Virus record (IMG/VR): IMGVR_UViG_3300048102_000246
Coordinates: 1-23,375 of that record
Length of the DNA stretch: 23,375 nt
DNA from: a virus
Strand: one strand, 5' to 3'
Made by a program: the position numbers and the translations under genes
Shown here: one piece after another, positions 7,204-14,676 of the stretch
Numbering within the stretch: the stretch's first letter is position 1
Layout of the letters: each line of letters begins with the position of its first letter
The notes under the pieces: model-generated
The model's input: the letters and a program-made list of their open reading frames with translations, nothing else
The model's database searches: none
Told to the model about the DNA's origin: nothing

Positions 7204-7208
7204 ATATG
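7194..7208 (+). promoter_or_regulatory. RBS/stop/start junction, second copy
   Basis: The 15 bases AGAGGAATAGATATG are identical to 202-216. They hold a Shine-Dalgarno core, the stop of the zinc-ribbon gene and an ATG at 7206 that opens a 19-codon frame ending just before polB. Confidence 0.45.
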
Positions 7209-7265
7209 ATTCGTGAATGGTTAGATTTGTTATTTAGACTGATTACCTTTGACTGGTGGGATTGA
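7206..7265 (+). CDS. 19-residue peptide directly before polB
   Basis: ATG 7206 follows a good RBS and the frame ends at TGA 7263-7265, one base before the polB ATG. The peptide begins MIREWLDLLFRLITF and ends DWWD: strongly hydrophobic and amphipathic, with three Trp. It may be a real micropeptide or a translational leader that delivers ribosomes to polB. At this length coding cannot be proven from sequence alone. Confidence 0.3.
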   Translation: MIREWLDLLFRLITFDWWD

Positions 7266-7266
7266 T

Positions 7267-9618
7267 ATGATAATTGATATCTTCAAACCAGACCCTACAG
7301 GTCCCGACCATATCTACAAGAGATGGCGTGACGCTGAGGGTAATTTGATTGAAGAAACTGTTACCGACTTCGAGCCTTACTTTTGGATTTCAGCCAATAC
7401 TTCTAAGCAAATCGCTAACTCGGTCATCGACCAGTTTCCCGGCTCTCGTATAGACTGGGAAGACAAAGCGGTTGGTCTTAGAGACGATGAACCCTTAGTC
7501 AAGGTATATGCATACAGGCAATCAGATGTCAAGAGTATGGCCGCCATGTTCAGAAAAACATGGGAAGCAGACCTCAGTTTACAAGACAGATATCTGATAG
7601 ACAATGTCAAAGAAATGCCCGAATGGAAACCGAGAGTGTGGCACTTCGATTTAGAGTGGGATGTCAAGACCAAAGAAACCACGGTGATGGCGGTCATAGA
7701 CAACTACAACAATCGCCATGTGGCTTTTTGTTGGAAGAAGCACAATCCTAATGGTCTACATGATAATGATTATCAATTAGAGAATAAAATCGTAGAGTAT
7801 GAAGTCGACGGAACTATTCAAGAGTTTACCTATGACAGATACCTTTACGGTTCAGAGCAAGAAATGCACGATGCCTTTCTTTACTACTTAGACGAATGTA
7901 ATCCTGATGTATTCGTAGCCCACGCCATAATGTGGGCTGACTTACCTCACTTGATTGATAGACTAAAGCGATTCAGAAAACTGAGTCCTCTGGGTAGAGT
8001 TATGAAGCCTATGAAAAGCGGTGCTTATGACTATGTAGCCCAGCCTATCGTAGGTAGGTTATGCTTTGATACTGCTGCACCAGTAAGAAGCGGTAGCGGC
8101 TTTGAGCGTGTATGGAAGGATAGTGGTCAGCCACAACTTAAGAATTTGAAATTAGACACCATCGCTAAAGCCTGTAAATTGGGTGGTAAGTTTGACATGG
8201 ATGTCAAGACAGGTTGGACAGAAAGGTTTGATGACTATGTTGATTATTGCATGCAAGATACCTTATTACTGAAAAAGATAGACGAAGGTAACCATGTACT
8301 AAATTTCTTTTTATCGCTACAAAGATTATGTGGCGTTTCTTTTGAATCGTGTCATAATGTCACACGGTTCGCCAAAGGTCTGTTGAACAGACGAACACAC
8401 TGGAAGGCACCGAGTCGCTCTATGCAAGAGAAGCAAGAGTATGAAGGTGCTTTCATTCCACCTCCCAAGCCCGGTAGATATGAGGGTGTGGCTTGTGTAG
8501 ACTACAAGGGCTTGTACCCTAGTATCATACTGAGCCATAATCTATCGTGGGAGACCCAAGTTCCCAAGCACATGGCAGAGGAAGACAATGTTAGACAATT
8601 ACCTGATGGTACTTGTTGGAGACAAGATGTCCCTGCACTGCTACCTAAGATTGTTACGGAGATGTTTGAACTCCGTGACAATTACAAAAAGAAAATGCGA
8701 GAAGCCCCCACTGAAAATGAGCGAAACGGATGGAACACATTACAACTTGCAGTAAAGCGTGTAATGGCTTCCTTCTATGGTATGACCGCCAGTGCTTACT
8801 GGGGCTGGTCAGATTTTGACATAGCGAGTGCTATTACAGCCTGTGGTCGAAGAGCAATTAAGGCTCTAATGGAAGAGTCAGAAAAGGCCGGTTACAAGGC
8901 ATTGTACGGTCACACAGACTCTGCCTTTGTCGAAGTACCTTTCGATGAAGCACCCGCTTTAGCCAAGCATCTAACTGAGACCATACAGCGTGACCATGAA
9001 GCGAGCCATCTCATTGTAGAGTTCGAGGCTTACATGCCTTACTGGATTGTCGGCGGTAAAAATCTGTACTACGGTATCTGTTCTTGGCCGCCAGAAGACG
9101 AAGGTAAAAAGAAGTCAGCAAGATGGGGTAAAATCAGCACTTTGTCTCCGATATCGAAGGACTTGGAAAACGATATACTCACTGCTATCTGCACTGGGGC
9201 TGACGAAGAAAAGGTCATCAGTATAGTAAGACCGTTGGCTAAGAAAATAAAGCGAGGAGATGTCGATATAAAGGATATCTCTACTACTACTAGACTACAG
9301 AAAAGGTTGACAGAATACTCAGATACTGCTGGCGGCGCTGTTAAAGCGGCTCGGTATTACAATCAACATATAGTCGGGCGTAATCACTTTGGGGAAGGAG
9401 ACAGCGTAGACTGGGTATATATTGCCAAGCCGAAAGACGGTTTACCTTCTACTCCAGTAGTCGCTTACGAAGATGTCAGAGAACTAGACGGTTTCGTAAT
9501 AGATTATGATTTGATGGTTGATAAAATTGTCAAAGACAAAATAAAACCTATATTCAGAGCCTTAGATTGGGACTTAGAAAGAGCAAGCGGGGCGGCGATG
9601 CCTAAACAATATTGGTGA
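7267..9618 (+). CDS. polB: Family B DNA polymerase with 3'-5' exonuclease
   Basis: A 783-residue replicative polymerase, the usual length for archaeal PolB. ATG 7267 follows GGTGGGA; an in-frame TTG at 7249 adds six residues of poor quality. Exonuclease motifs: Exo I DLEWD (Asp128, Glu130), Exo II region AHAIMWADLPH with Asp225, and Exo III YCMQD (Tyr327, Asp331). Polymerase motifs: A, DYKGLYPS (Asp412 to Ser419); B, KRVMASFYG (Lys497 to Gly505); C, YGHTDS (Tyr547 to Ser552), with catalytic Asp551. Two positions are odd: motif B has Ala501 where KxxxNSxYG has Asn, and motif C has His549 where YGDTDS has Asp. Both metal-binding Asp residues and the exonuclease acids remain, so activity is likely. 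The neighbouring clamp gene suggests processive synthesis with it. Confidence 0.95.
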   Translation: MIIDIFKPDPTGPDHIYKRWRDAEGNLIEETVTDFEPYFWISANTSKQIANSVIDQFPGSRIDWEDKAVGLRDDEPLVKVYAYRQSDVKSMAAMFRKTWEADLSLQDRYLIDNVKEMPEWKPRVWHFDLEWDVKTKETTVMAVIDNYNNRHVAFCWKKHNPNGLHDNDYQLENKIVEYEVDGTIQEFTYDRYLYGSEQEMHDAFLYYLDECNPDVFVAHAIMWADLPHLIDRLKRFRKLSPLGRVMKPMKSGAYDYVAQPIVGRLCFDTAAPVRSGSGFERVWKDSGQPQLKNLKLDTIAKACKLGGKFDMDVKTGWTERFDDYVDYCMQDTLLLKKIDEGNHVLNFFLSLQRLCGVSFESCHNVTRFAKGLLNRRTHWKAPSRSMQEKQEYEGAFIPPPKPGRYEGVACVDYKGLYPSIILSHNLSWETQVPKHMAEEDNVRQLPDGTCWRQDVPALLPKIVTEMFELRDNYKKKMREAPTENERNGWNTLQLAVKRVMASFYGMTASAYWGWSDFDIASAITACGRRAIKALMEESEKAGYKALYGHTDSAFVEVPFDEAPALAKHLTETIQRDHEASHLIVEFEAYMPYWIVGGKNLYYGICSWPPEDEGKKKSARWGKISTLSPISKDLENDILTAICTGADEEKVISIVRPLAKKIKRGDVDIKDISTTTRLQKRLTEYSDTAGGAVKAARYYNQHIVGRNHFGEGDSVDWVYIAKPKDGLPSTPVVAYEDVRELDGFVIDYDLMVDKIVKDKIKPIFRALDWDLERASGAAMPKQYW

Positions 9619-9622
9619 TAAA

Positions 9623-9808
9623 ATGAGCAGAATAGAAGACGAAGTATGTAAGAAAATTCAAGGGAGAGCAGAAGTCGGTAAAGCGAAGTACGGCGTTACT
9701 ATGGAGACTGCACCTTTGTCTAGGTTAGAATGGCTTATCCACGCCCAAGAGGAAGCGATGGATTTGGCTGTCTACCTACAAAAAATAATCGAGGAGGAAT
9801 CAGAATGA
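9623..9808 (+). CDS. Small MazG-like (NTP pyrophosphohydrolase-type) protein
   Basis: A 61-residue, all-helical protein from ATG 9623, four bases after the polB stop, with GGTGAT upstream. It has a pattern common in phage proteins: RAEVGKAKYGVTM, then a leucine helix, then EWLIHAQEEAMDLAVYLQK. The EEAMD segment resembles the metal-binding EExxD part of MazG-like all-alpha nucleotide pyrophosphohydrolases. The protein is too short for a full two-site MazG domain, so it may act as an oligomer or be a non-catalytic relative. It could trim the nucleotide pool for replication. The next ATG (9805) overlaps its stop. Confidence 0.55.
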   Translation: MSRIEDEVCKKIQGRAEVGKAKYGVTMETAPLSRLEWLIHAQEEAMDLAVYLQKIIEEESE

Positions 9809-10800
9809 GCGATAGAGATTGGAGTGCCTACGCTAAATCTACTTATCAGTGGGAGCCGGGACATGAGAAGATGCTCCGTATCACCAAGACTAGCCTTACC
9901 AGTGACTTTGATTTCTGCCCTAAACAGTATGAATACAAGCGTATTCATCGTTTACCAGAGCCATCGACAGACGCTATGACAAAGGGTACAAATGTACACG
10001 ACGCTATAGAGTTTTATTATGACAATGTCATGCCAATAGTAGGTGAATTACATACTCTTGTACAAAGAGACAAGATGAAAGAAGCACTTGAACTGGCTAA
10101 ATCCATTTTACCTGACAAAGAATATCAATTGGGTGAACAACCGTCGATTGATACCAGAATACACTGGGACTTACAGAGATTGAAGCATGTAGGAGTAGAT
10201 GACTATTTACCTATTATCAATGAATCTGAGATACACGCTTATATCGAAGAAGAGATTGAATTCAATGGCGAAGTACACACTATACCGATTCACTATGCGG
10301 GCAGCATTGACCGTGGTTTCAGCGAAGAAGAAGGCGGCGTAGCCATCATGGAATTGAAAACAGGCAAGTGGGTTCAAACTAAAAGAAACGATGAGTGGAA
10401 AGACTCAGATTTCAAAGTAAAGTCTATGAGAAGAGAAATGGCCTTTTACAAGAAGTTGCTAAAGTTGGCAGACCATCCTTTACAGGATGTGACGCACTGG
10501 GGTTGGGTTTACCCATCAGGTACAGTAGAAGGGCTAGACTCTCTTAACAAATACGGCTATGAACAAAGAAGCATCAACAAAATATTTTATGAAAAAATCA
10601 CTAAGCGTATGGATACTACATATACTAAGCAAATTGACAAACTGAAAGTAGGTTTGATTACGGCTTATTTGACTGGTGATTTCCCTACTAGTTCTAGTGC
10701 GGGCAAGTGCGCTTGGTGTAGTTTTAAAGAAATCTGCCCGGCATGGGAAGGAAGTGACAATCCACAAGAATATTTGGATAATTATCAGGAGGAAGAATGA
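9805..10800 (+). CDS. Cas4/RecB-like PD-(D/E)XK nuclease with Fe-S cluster
   Basis: A 331-residue protein; ATG 9805 follows GAGGAGGAATCAGA. It has the Cas4/AddB layout. Cys38 (DFCPKQYEY) comes first, then a GTNVHDAIEFYY helix, then the catalytic core with GSIDRGF (Asp) and VAIMELKTGKW (Glu-x-Lys), then the MRREMAFYKKLLK helix in the QxxxY position, and finally Cys302, Cys305 and Cys311 (CAWCSFKEIC), which with Cys38 would bind a 4Fe-4S cluster. Such enzymes degrade or resect DNA ends or ssDNA. There is no Cas1/Cas2 or CRISPR nearby, so it belongs to replication/recombination rather than adaptation. A frame extending upstream to 9730 overlaps the MazG-like gene and is rejected as the start. 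Confidence 0.8.
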   Translation: MSDRDWSAYAKSTYQWEPGHEKMLRITKTSLTSDFDFCPKQYEYKRIHRLPEPSTDAMTKGTNVHDAIEFYYDNVMPIVGELHTLVQRDKMKEALELAKSILPDKEYQLGEQPSIDTRIHWDLQRLKHVGVDDYLPIINESEIHAYIEEEIEFNGEVHTIPIHYAGSIDRGFSEEEGGVAIMELKTGKWVQTKRNDEWKDSDFKVKSMRREMAFYKKLLKLADHPLQDVTHWGWVYPSGTVEGLDSLNKYGYEQRSINKIFYEKITKRMDTTYTKQIDKLKVGLITAYLTGDFPTSSSAGKCAWCSFKEICPAWEGSDNPQEYLDNYQEEE

Positions 10801-11054
10801 TGGATAAAGGGATGGTAAGCCGTTTGATAGAAAAAATGATGACTATGGTTGTAGACAGAAATGTAGAAGTTAACTTTTCTCATTTAGGTAAAGGTAACGA
10901 CTATAGTATCGCTATTCAAACATCGCTATACGAGTTTGACGAGAATGTACAAGGACCGAAGGGGCCCATGTACATCACTCTGAACAACTATCTTTTACAA
11001 GATACGGGCGAACTAATTAGCACCATAGACAAAATCATCGAAAGCAGGAAGTGA
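10797..11054 (+). CDS. Hypothetical 85-residue protein
   Basis: Starts at ATG 10797 (or the adjoining ATG 10800) after AGGAGGAAGA, overlapping the nuclease stop. A Met-rich helix (residues 1-20) is followed by a beta-rich middle (VEVNFSHLG, YSIAIQTSLYEFD, GPMYITLNNYL) and a closing helix (ISTIDKIIESRK). No motif recognised. It is embedded between the Fe-S nuclease and the primase with tight spacing, so it is probably co-translated and may be an accessory subunit. Confidence 0.6.
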   Translation: MMDKGMVSRLIEKMMTMVVDRNVEVNFSHLGKGNDYSIAIQTSLYEFDENVQGPKGPMYITLNNYLLQDTGELISTIDKIIESRK

Positions 11055-11058
11055 AGCC

Positions 11059-12162
11059 TTGAAAATAACATTTGATTTTCCAAGAGAGGTAATGGAACTT
11101 GGAAATGAGAATGGTAGGGGCTTCCGTAAAATCGTCAGAAGTAGTGGCGACTTAGAGAGATATTGGGCTGGAAAAAACGGCGTGTCTAACGCTTATATGA
11201 CGGTTTACGGTTATCGTGCCACGAAGCAACCTCATAACAACAGGGTAGATTTACTCACCCCTATAGTAAGGCACTTCGTTATGGACTTCGACCCTAAAGA
11301 CTTTCGACAAAGGAGTAGACCTGATGTTGACCCAGAGAAAGCAATGGAACAGACTAAGACTTTGCATTATTATTTACTCAAAGAAAATATATCTCACGCT
11401 GTATGGTATAGCGGGGGAGGATTTCATGTATGGGTGGGGTTAGATAAGCCTTACATGCCGAGTAACGGTAACCACTTGTCTGCTATCAAAGATGCAGGTA
11501 TGCAGGTTGTCAATGACTGGATAAAAGATATGAACTTATTTTGCTCTGACCCTGCTGTTCCTTTCGATACCAGCGGGATGATTAGAATACCTAACTCGTA
11601 CAATTCCAAAAGAGGTTCGTGGTCGATACCATTAACCACTAACGATTTAGAAAGAGGACTAGACCACATTATGGTCAAGGCACTTAATCCTAAAAACGGA
11701 GTGATTAGTTATGGCGAAAAAGGACTTGATTTAGTTATCAAAGAATCGCACAAAAAAGCCAATGTTTTCAACCCCAAATCGAAGCCAATTGATTTACCAA
11801 CAGTATCAATGGATGGTGTCATAATATTACCATGCTTAAACTCAGCAGCATGTCGACAGGGGAGTAACCCTAGTCACGATGCTAGGGTACAGTTAGTCAA
11901 GTATCTGGCTAAACGGTTGAGAAATTTCATACCAGTTGAAAGAGTAAGTAAAGAGAAAGTCAAAAAAGACACAGAAACTATCATAGATTACATTAGAACA
12001 TTAGAATGGGCAGACTTTGACGAAAGGACAACCAGATATCAAGTTAGCACAATTGTTGGCACAGAGTATCCTCAGACCTGCTCTATGCTTTACAAAAAAG
12101 GTATGTGTTTGGGTAAATGTAGATATTGGGATAAGACTGGCGCTATCGAGGAGGAAGAGTGA
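11059..12162 (+). CDS. Archaeo-eukaryotic primase, PriS core fused to PriL-type Fe-S domain
   Basis: A 367-residue protein from TTG 11059, with GGAAGTGAAG upstream. The catalytic core has HFVMDFDP (Asp76, Asp78: the two metal ligands), WYSGGGFHVW (Ser118 to His123: the SxH-type motif) and, after SDPAVPFD, the MIRIPNSYNSKRG segment that matches the third AEP motif region. After about residue 250 it changes character: LPCLNSAAC (Cys259, Cys265), a HDARVQLVKYLAKR helix like the PriL H..R segment, and CSMLYKKGMCLGKCRYW (Cys341, Cys350, Cys354). This cysteine layout resembles the 4Fe-4S domain of PriL. So both primase roles (primer synthesis and initiation/substrate handling) may sit on one short chain. 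PriS-PriL fusions are known (Nanoarchaeum primase, pTN2 plasmid primase). The tail is Glu-rich. Confidence 0.85.
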   Translation: MKITFDFPREVMELGNENGRGFRKIVRSSGDLERYWAGKNGVSNAYMTVYGYRATKQPHNNRVDLLTPIVRHFVMDFDPKDFRQRSRPDVDPEKAMEQTKTLHYYLLKENISHAVWYSGGGFHVWVGLDKPYMPSNGNHLSAIKDAGMQVVNDWIKDMNLFCSDPAVPFDTSGMIRIPNSYNSKRGSWSIPLTTNDLERGLDHIMVKALNPKNGVISYGEKGLDLVIKESHKKANVFNPKSKPIDLPTVSMDGVIILPCLNSAACRQGSNPSHDARVQLVKYLAKRLRNFIPVERVSKEKVKKDTETIIDYIRTLEWADFDERTTRYQVSTIVGTEYPQTCSMLYKKGMCLGKCRYWDKTGAIEEEE

Positions 12163-12401
12163 TGACATTGCACTATTGTGAGATTTGCGAAAAGCGTGTC
12201 AGGGCCACCAAAAGTATGAGAGATAGATACAAATCTATCGAAGACCCAGTTATTATCTGCCAAGTCTGTAGGTACAAGAAACTAGTTCCGAGAAATCTTC
12301 TATGCACACGGACTATCAAAAGTGGTAGACTGTGCAACGGTGTAAGGTTTGATAGAAACATAGACAAGTGTGCATTATGCAGGAGGAAGAGTTATGAGTA
12401 A
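12159..12401 (+). CDS. Double zinc-ribbon protein
   Basis: An 80-residue basic protein starting at ATG 12159 or 12162, overlapping the primase stop, with GAGGAGGAAGAG upstream. Eight cysteines fall in two sets: Cys7/Cys10/Cys34/Cys37 and Cys49/Cys59/Cys71/Cys74. This would hold two zinc ions in tandem knuckles. Arg/Lys are frequent, so nucleic-acid binding is plausible. Family unknown. It overlaps the start of the XPF-like gene by eight bases. Confidence 0.65.
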   Translation: MMTLHYCEICEKRVRATKSMRDRYKSIEDPVIICQVCRYKKLVPRNLLCTRTIKSGRLCNGVRFDRNIDKCALCRRKSYE

Positions 12402-13128
12402 ATCTCCTCTAATAATTGACACTAATGAAAGAGGACCTCTTCATGATGCTGTTATTCGTGCCGCTGAAAGAGAAGGCTTCTCAGTAAAGAAAGAGCATTT
12501 GCAGGGCATGGGAGATTACAAAGCAGGTAATGCTCACATAGAGTGTAAAAGTATATCCGATTTGATTCAATCTACATTCAAAGGTCATCTACAAAGACAG
12601 ATAGAAAACTTGGATGCTAACTGTGACAGAGTAGTTTTGCTGGTACACGGTGACATTGCTAAGTATGTCGCAATGTGCAAAAACCAAGGTAGACCTACTA
12701 GTTATCCTAAAGTTTTAGACATGATGTTAGGTATATTTGCACGACTTACAGCGGATTTTGATTGTCATATTTATCGAGCAAAAGACTACACTGAAGCAGG
12801 TATTTTCATAGCCAAGTTACATGCTAAAATGAACAAACCTGCTAGCAAGCATGGTGCAAAAGCGATAACAAGAGTGAGCACTAATGATGTACGAGCAGAT
12901 ATGCTTGTTACAATACCGGGCTTTGGTCCAGATTTAGTGGATAAATTACTTGAAAAATGTGGGTCTATTGAAGAGATGTTGTTTCCCGAATCACTTAAAC
13001 AAGTGAGAGGGTTAGGAACAACTCTGCGACAAAGATTACTAAATGTACTGACATCCGAAGAACCGATTAGGATTCAGAAAACATACAACAAGAGAGGGAA
13101 AGGAAATGATGGAACACAGAGCAGATAA
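12394..13128 (+). CDS. XPF/ERCC4-type structure-specific nuclease
   Basis: A 244-residue protein; ATG 12394 follows GCAGGAGGAAGAGTT. Residues 1-150 are an ERCC4 nuclease domain: IIDTNER (Asp9, Glu12), GDYKAG with Asp41, and IECKSISD (Glu50, Lys52, Asp56), which matches ERKxxxD with Cys51 for Arg, followed by HLQRQIENL. Residues 175-232 look like a tandem helix-hairpin-helix: MLVTIPGFGPDLVDKLL and QVRGLGTTLRQRLL. Archaeal XPF has this nuclease-HhH2 core, often after a helicase domain that is absent here. Such enzymes cut flaps, forks and branched DNA, useful for recombination-dependent viral replication. The short basic tail (KTYNKRGKG) may contact DNA. The next gene starts within its 3' end (23-base overlap). 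Confidence 0.85.
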   Translation: MSKSPLIIDTNERGPLHDAVIRAAEREGFSVKKEHLQGMGDYKAGNAHIECKSISDLIQSTFKGHLQRQIENLDANCDRVVLLVHGDIAKYVAMCKNQGRPTSYPKVLDMMLGIFARLTADFDCHIYRAKDYTEAGIFIAKLHAKMNKPASKHGAKAITRVSTNDVRADMLVTIPGFGPDLVDKLLEKCGSIEEMLFPESLKQVRGLGTTLRQRLLNVLTSEEPIRIQKTYNKRGKGNDGTQSR

Positions 13129-14539
13129 GTACGATTGCGTGAAACAATACCCTATACTGAAAGGGTATCTTGAGCATTTTAACCAAGTGAGTAAGAATAA
13201 TGAGATACCGGGCTTGATATCTTTCTTTTTCATACTGGGTCAAGCGGCAGTGCCTTATGTCAGGATACCTGTCGGAGGTAGTAACCTTGACCCAAGAGTT
13301 AGTATATTCTGGATTCAAGATACTAGGACAGGTAAGTCAGCAGCGTACCAAATCATAGAAAGAGTGCTAAAAGAATCAGGAATGAAAAGCGAAGACTATA
13401 ACTCTGGTAACGATGCAGCCTTAGTTGGTACACTAATCCCTGACCCTGAATTTGAAGGGCCAGTAAGAGACGCACCACAAATACCGAGGCCGGGTATATT
13501 GGCTGGTCGAAAAGGACTTAACTTCGATGAGGGTAGTGTAATCTTGAAGTCTGGTCAACATAATGAAAATACTACCCTATTCTTACAATCAGCACTAAAC
13601 TCAGCAGGTACTGGTCGTAACATACTTACTAAGCACATGGCAAGAGACACATTCAGTGTCAAATCTGAGGTATCTCTATGGATAACTACATACCCTCCGA
13701 AAGGTATCAAAGAGCATGTTCTTGACAAAGGTATTTTCCAGCGTGTTTTGACATACTGGAGGCATTGGACTCTTGAAATGAAGAAAGATATCAATCAATT
13801 ATTAGCGGAGGCTGTTTACAATATACCGACATACACTGTATCCTTTGAAGAGGTCGTAACTTTCTTTGAGGACATGAGGCGTAAACTGAAAAGAAGAGTG
13901 CTGGAACTATCTGACATTGCGCCACTTGAGTGGGATGAGATGTCAGAAGAAGACCAAGATGTAGTAGTGGGTAACTTGAAGCATTTAATGTTCCAGCCAG
14001 ACGAAGCCTATGTACCAGCACTTATGTCAGCCATTGATGATTATTACAGCGCAGTAGAAGTAATGAGTCCCGATAAACAGGGTATATGTTCTTCCTTTAT
14101 CATGGGTCTACAGAACTACACCAATGTACTAGCACATCATATGGCGATGATTGAAGGAACATGGGTAGTCAGAGGCGACCACATTGACATGGCTAAAGAG
14201 ATACTTTTAGACTTGTACGGTAACTTGATTCAATGGCTAGAGTCTGAAATAAACATCGGTGCCGGTGCTAGTGAAAAGAAGAAGATGGAAGGTTACTGGA
14301 TTAGTGCATTCGGTCAAGCAGAAAAGTTTGACTTTGACGACACTAGAGGTCACGGATGGGCTAAGAAGAAAGAGGTTATGGACAACTTTGGTAAGATAGC
14401 AAACTACAGTAGTCATGCTTCTATCAATGACAAATTCAAATTATATGGCAAAGAAATATTCAAAGATACTCGTGAAGGGGCGAGGATATTTATTAGGCTA
14501 AACAAAGATGTCAAGCAACCGAAAGGTGGTAACTCATGA
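13106..14539 (+). CDS. P-loop ATPase, candidate replicative helicase
   Basis: A 477-residue protein from ATG 13106, preceded by GAGGGAAAGGAA. The Walker A variant is QDTRTGKS at 71-78 (Lys77), lacking the usual first Gly. A Walker-B-like LNFDEGS follows about 65-70 residues later, then VSLWITTYPPKG (sensor-like), an FQRVLTYWRHW segment and a long helical C-terminal half. This order resembles DUF3987/D5-type primase-helicase ATPases, in which the SDE strand and an arginine near QR act in hydrolysis; it is not an MCM or DnaB by any motif I can see. Since no other helicase appears in this block, a role as replicative helicase or ATP-driven loader is plausible. The stop overlaps the next ATG. Confidence 0.5.
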   Translation: MMEHRADKYDCVKQYPILKGYLEHFNQVSKNNEIPGLISFFFILGQAAVPYVRIPVGGSNLDPRVSIFWIQDTRTGKSAAYQIIERVLKESGMKSEDYNSGNDAALVGTLIPDPEFEGPVRDAPQIPRPGILAGRKGLNFDEGSVILKSGQHNENTTLFLQSALNSAGTGRNILTKHMARDTFSVKSEVSLWITTYPPKGIKEHVLDKGIFQRVLTYWRHWTLEMKKDINQLLAEAVYNIPTYTVSFEEVVTFFEDMRRKLKRRVLELSDIAPLEWDEMSEEDQDVVVGNLKHLMFQPDEAYVPALMSAIDDYYSAVEVMSPDKQGICSSFIMGLQNYTNVLAHHMAMIEGTWVVRGDHIDMAKEILLDLYGNLIQWLESEINIGAGASEKKKMEGYWISAFGQAEKFDFDDTRGHGWAKKKEVMDNFGKIANYSSHASINDKFKLYGKEIFKDTREGARIFIRLNKDVKQPKGGNS

Positions 14540-14676
14540 GTTTCTGGGATATAGAATGTATATGCTGCGAAAGTGTATTAGGTGATAATATCGGAGGCTA
14601 TTTCATGGGTCACAAGGGTAAGAAGAGGATTGCTGTCTGCGATTGGTGCCTATCTTGTATGTCGGGGGATAACTGA
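14536..14676 (+). CDS. 46-residue zinc-ribbon microprotein
   Basis: ATG 14536 overlaps the previous stop (ATGA) and the frame ends at TGA 14674-14676, which overlaps the next ATG (TGATGA). Cys8/Cys11 (CICC) and Cys35/Cys38 (CDWC), plus Cys10 and Cys41, give a compact zinc-binding pattern around a Gly/Lys-rich loop. Both junction overlaps are the kind used throughout this strand, which supports translation. Function unknown. Confidence 0.55.
   Translation: MSFWDIECICCESVLGDNIGGYFMGHKGKKRIAVCDWCLSCMSGDN

Noticed and set aside
7377-7703. 108-codon open frame on the minus strand
   Set aside because: Antisense to the polB exonuclease region; no support from motifs or a start signal.
9730-9804. 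Upstream extension of the Fe-S nuclease
   Set aside because: Overlaps the MazG-like gene in another frame; a strong RBS precedes ATG 9805.
9805-10800. CRISPR-Cas adaptation locus suggested by the Cas4-like gene
   Set aside because: No Cas1 or Cas2 and no repeat-spacer array anywhere in the window.
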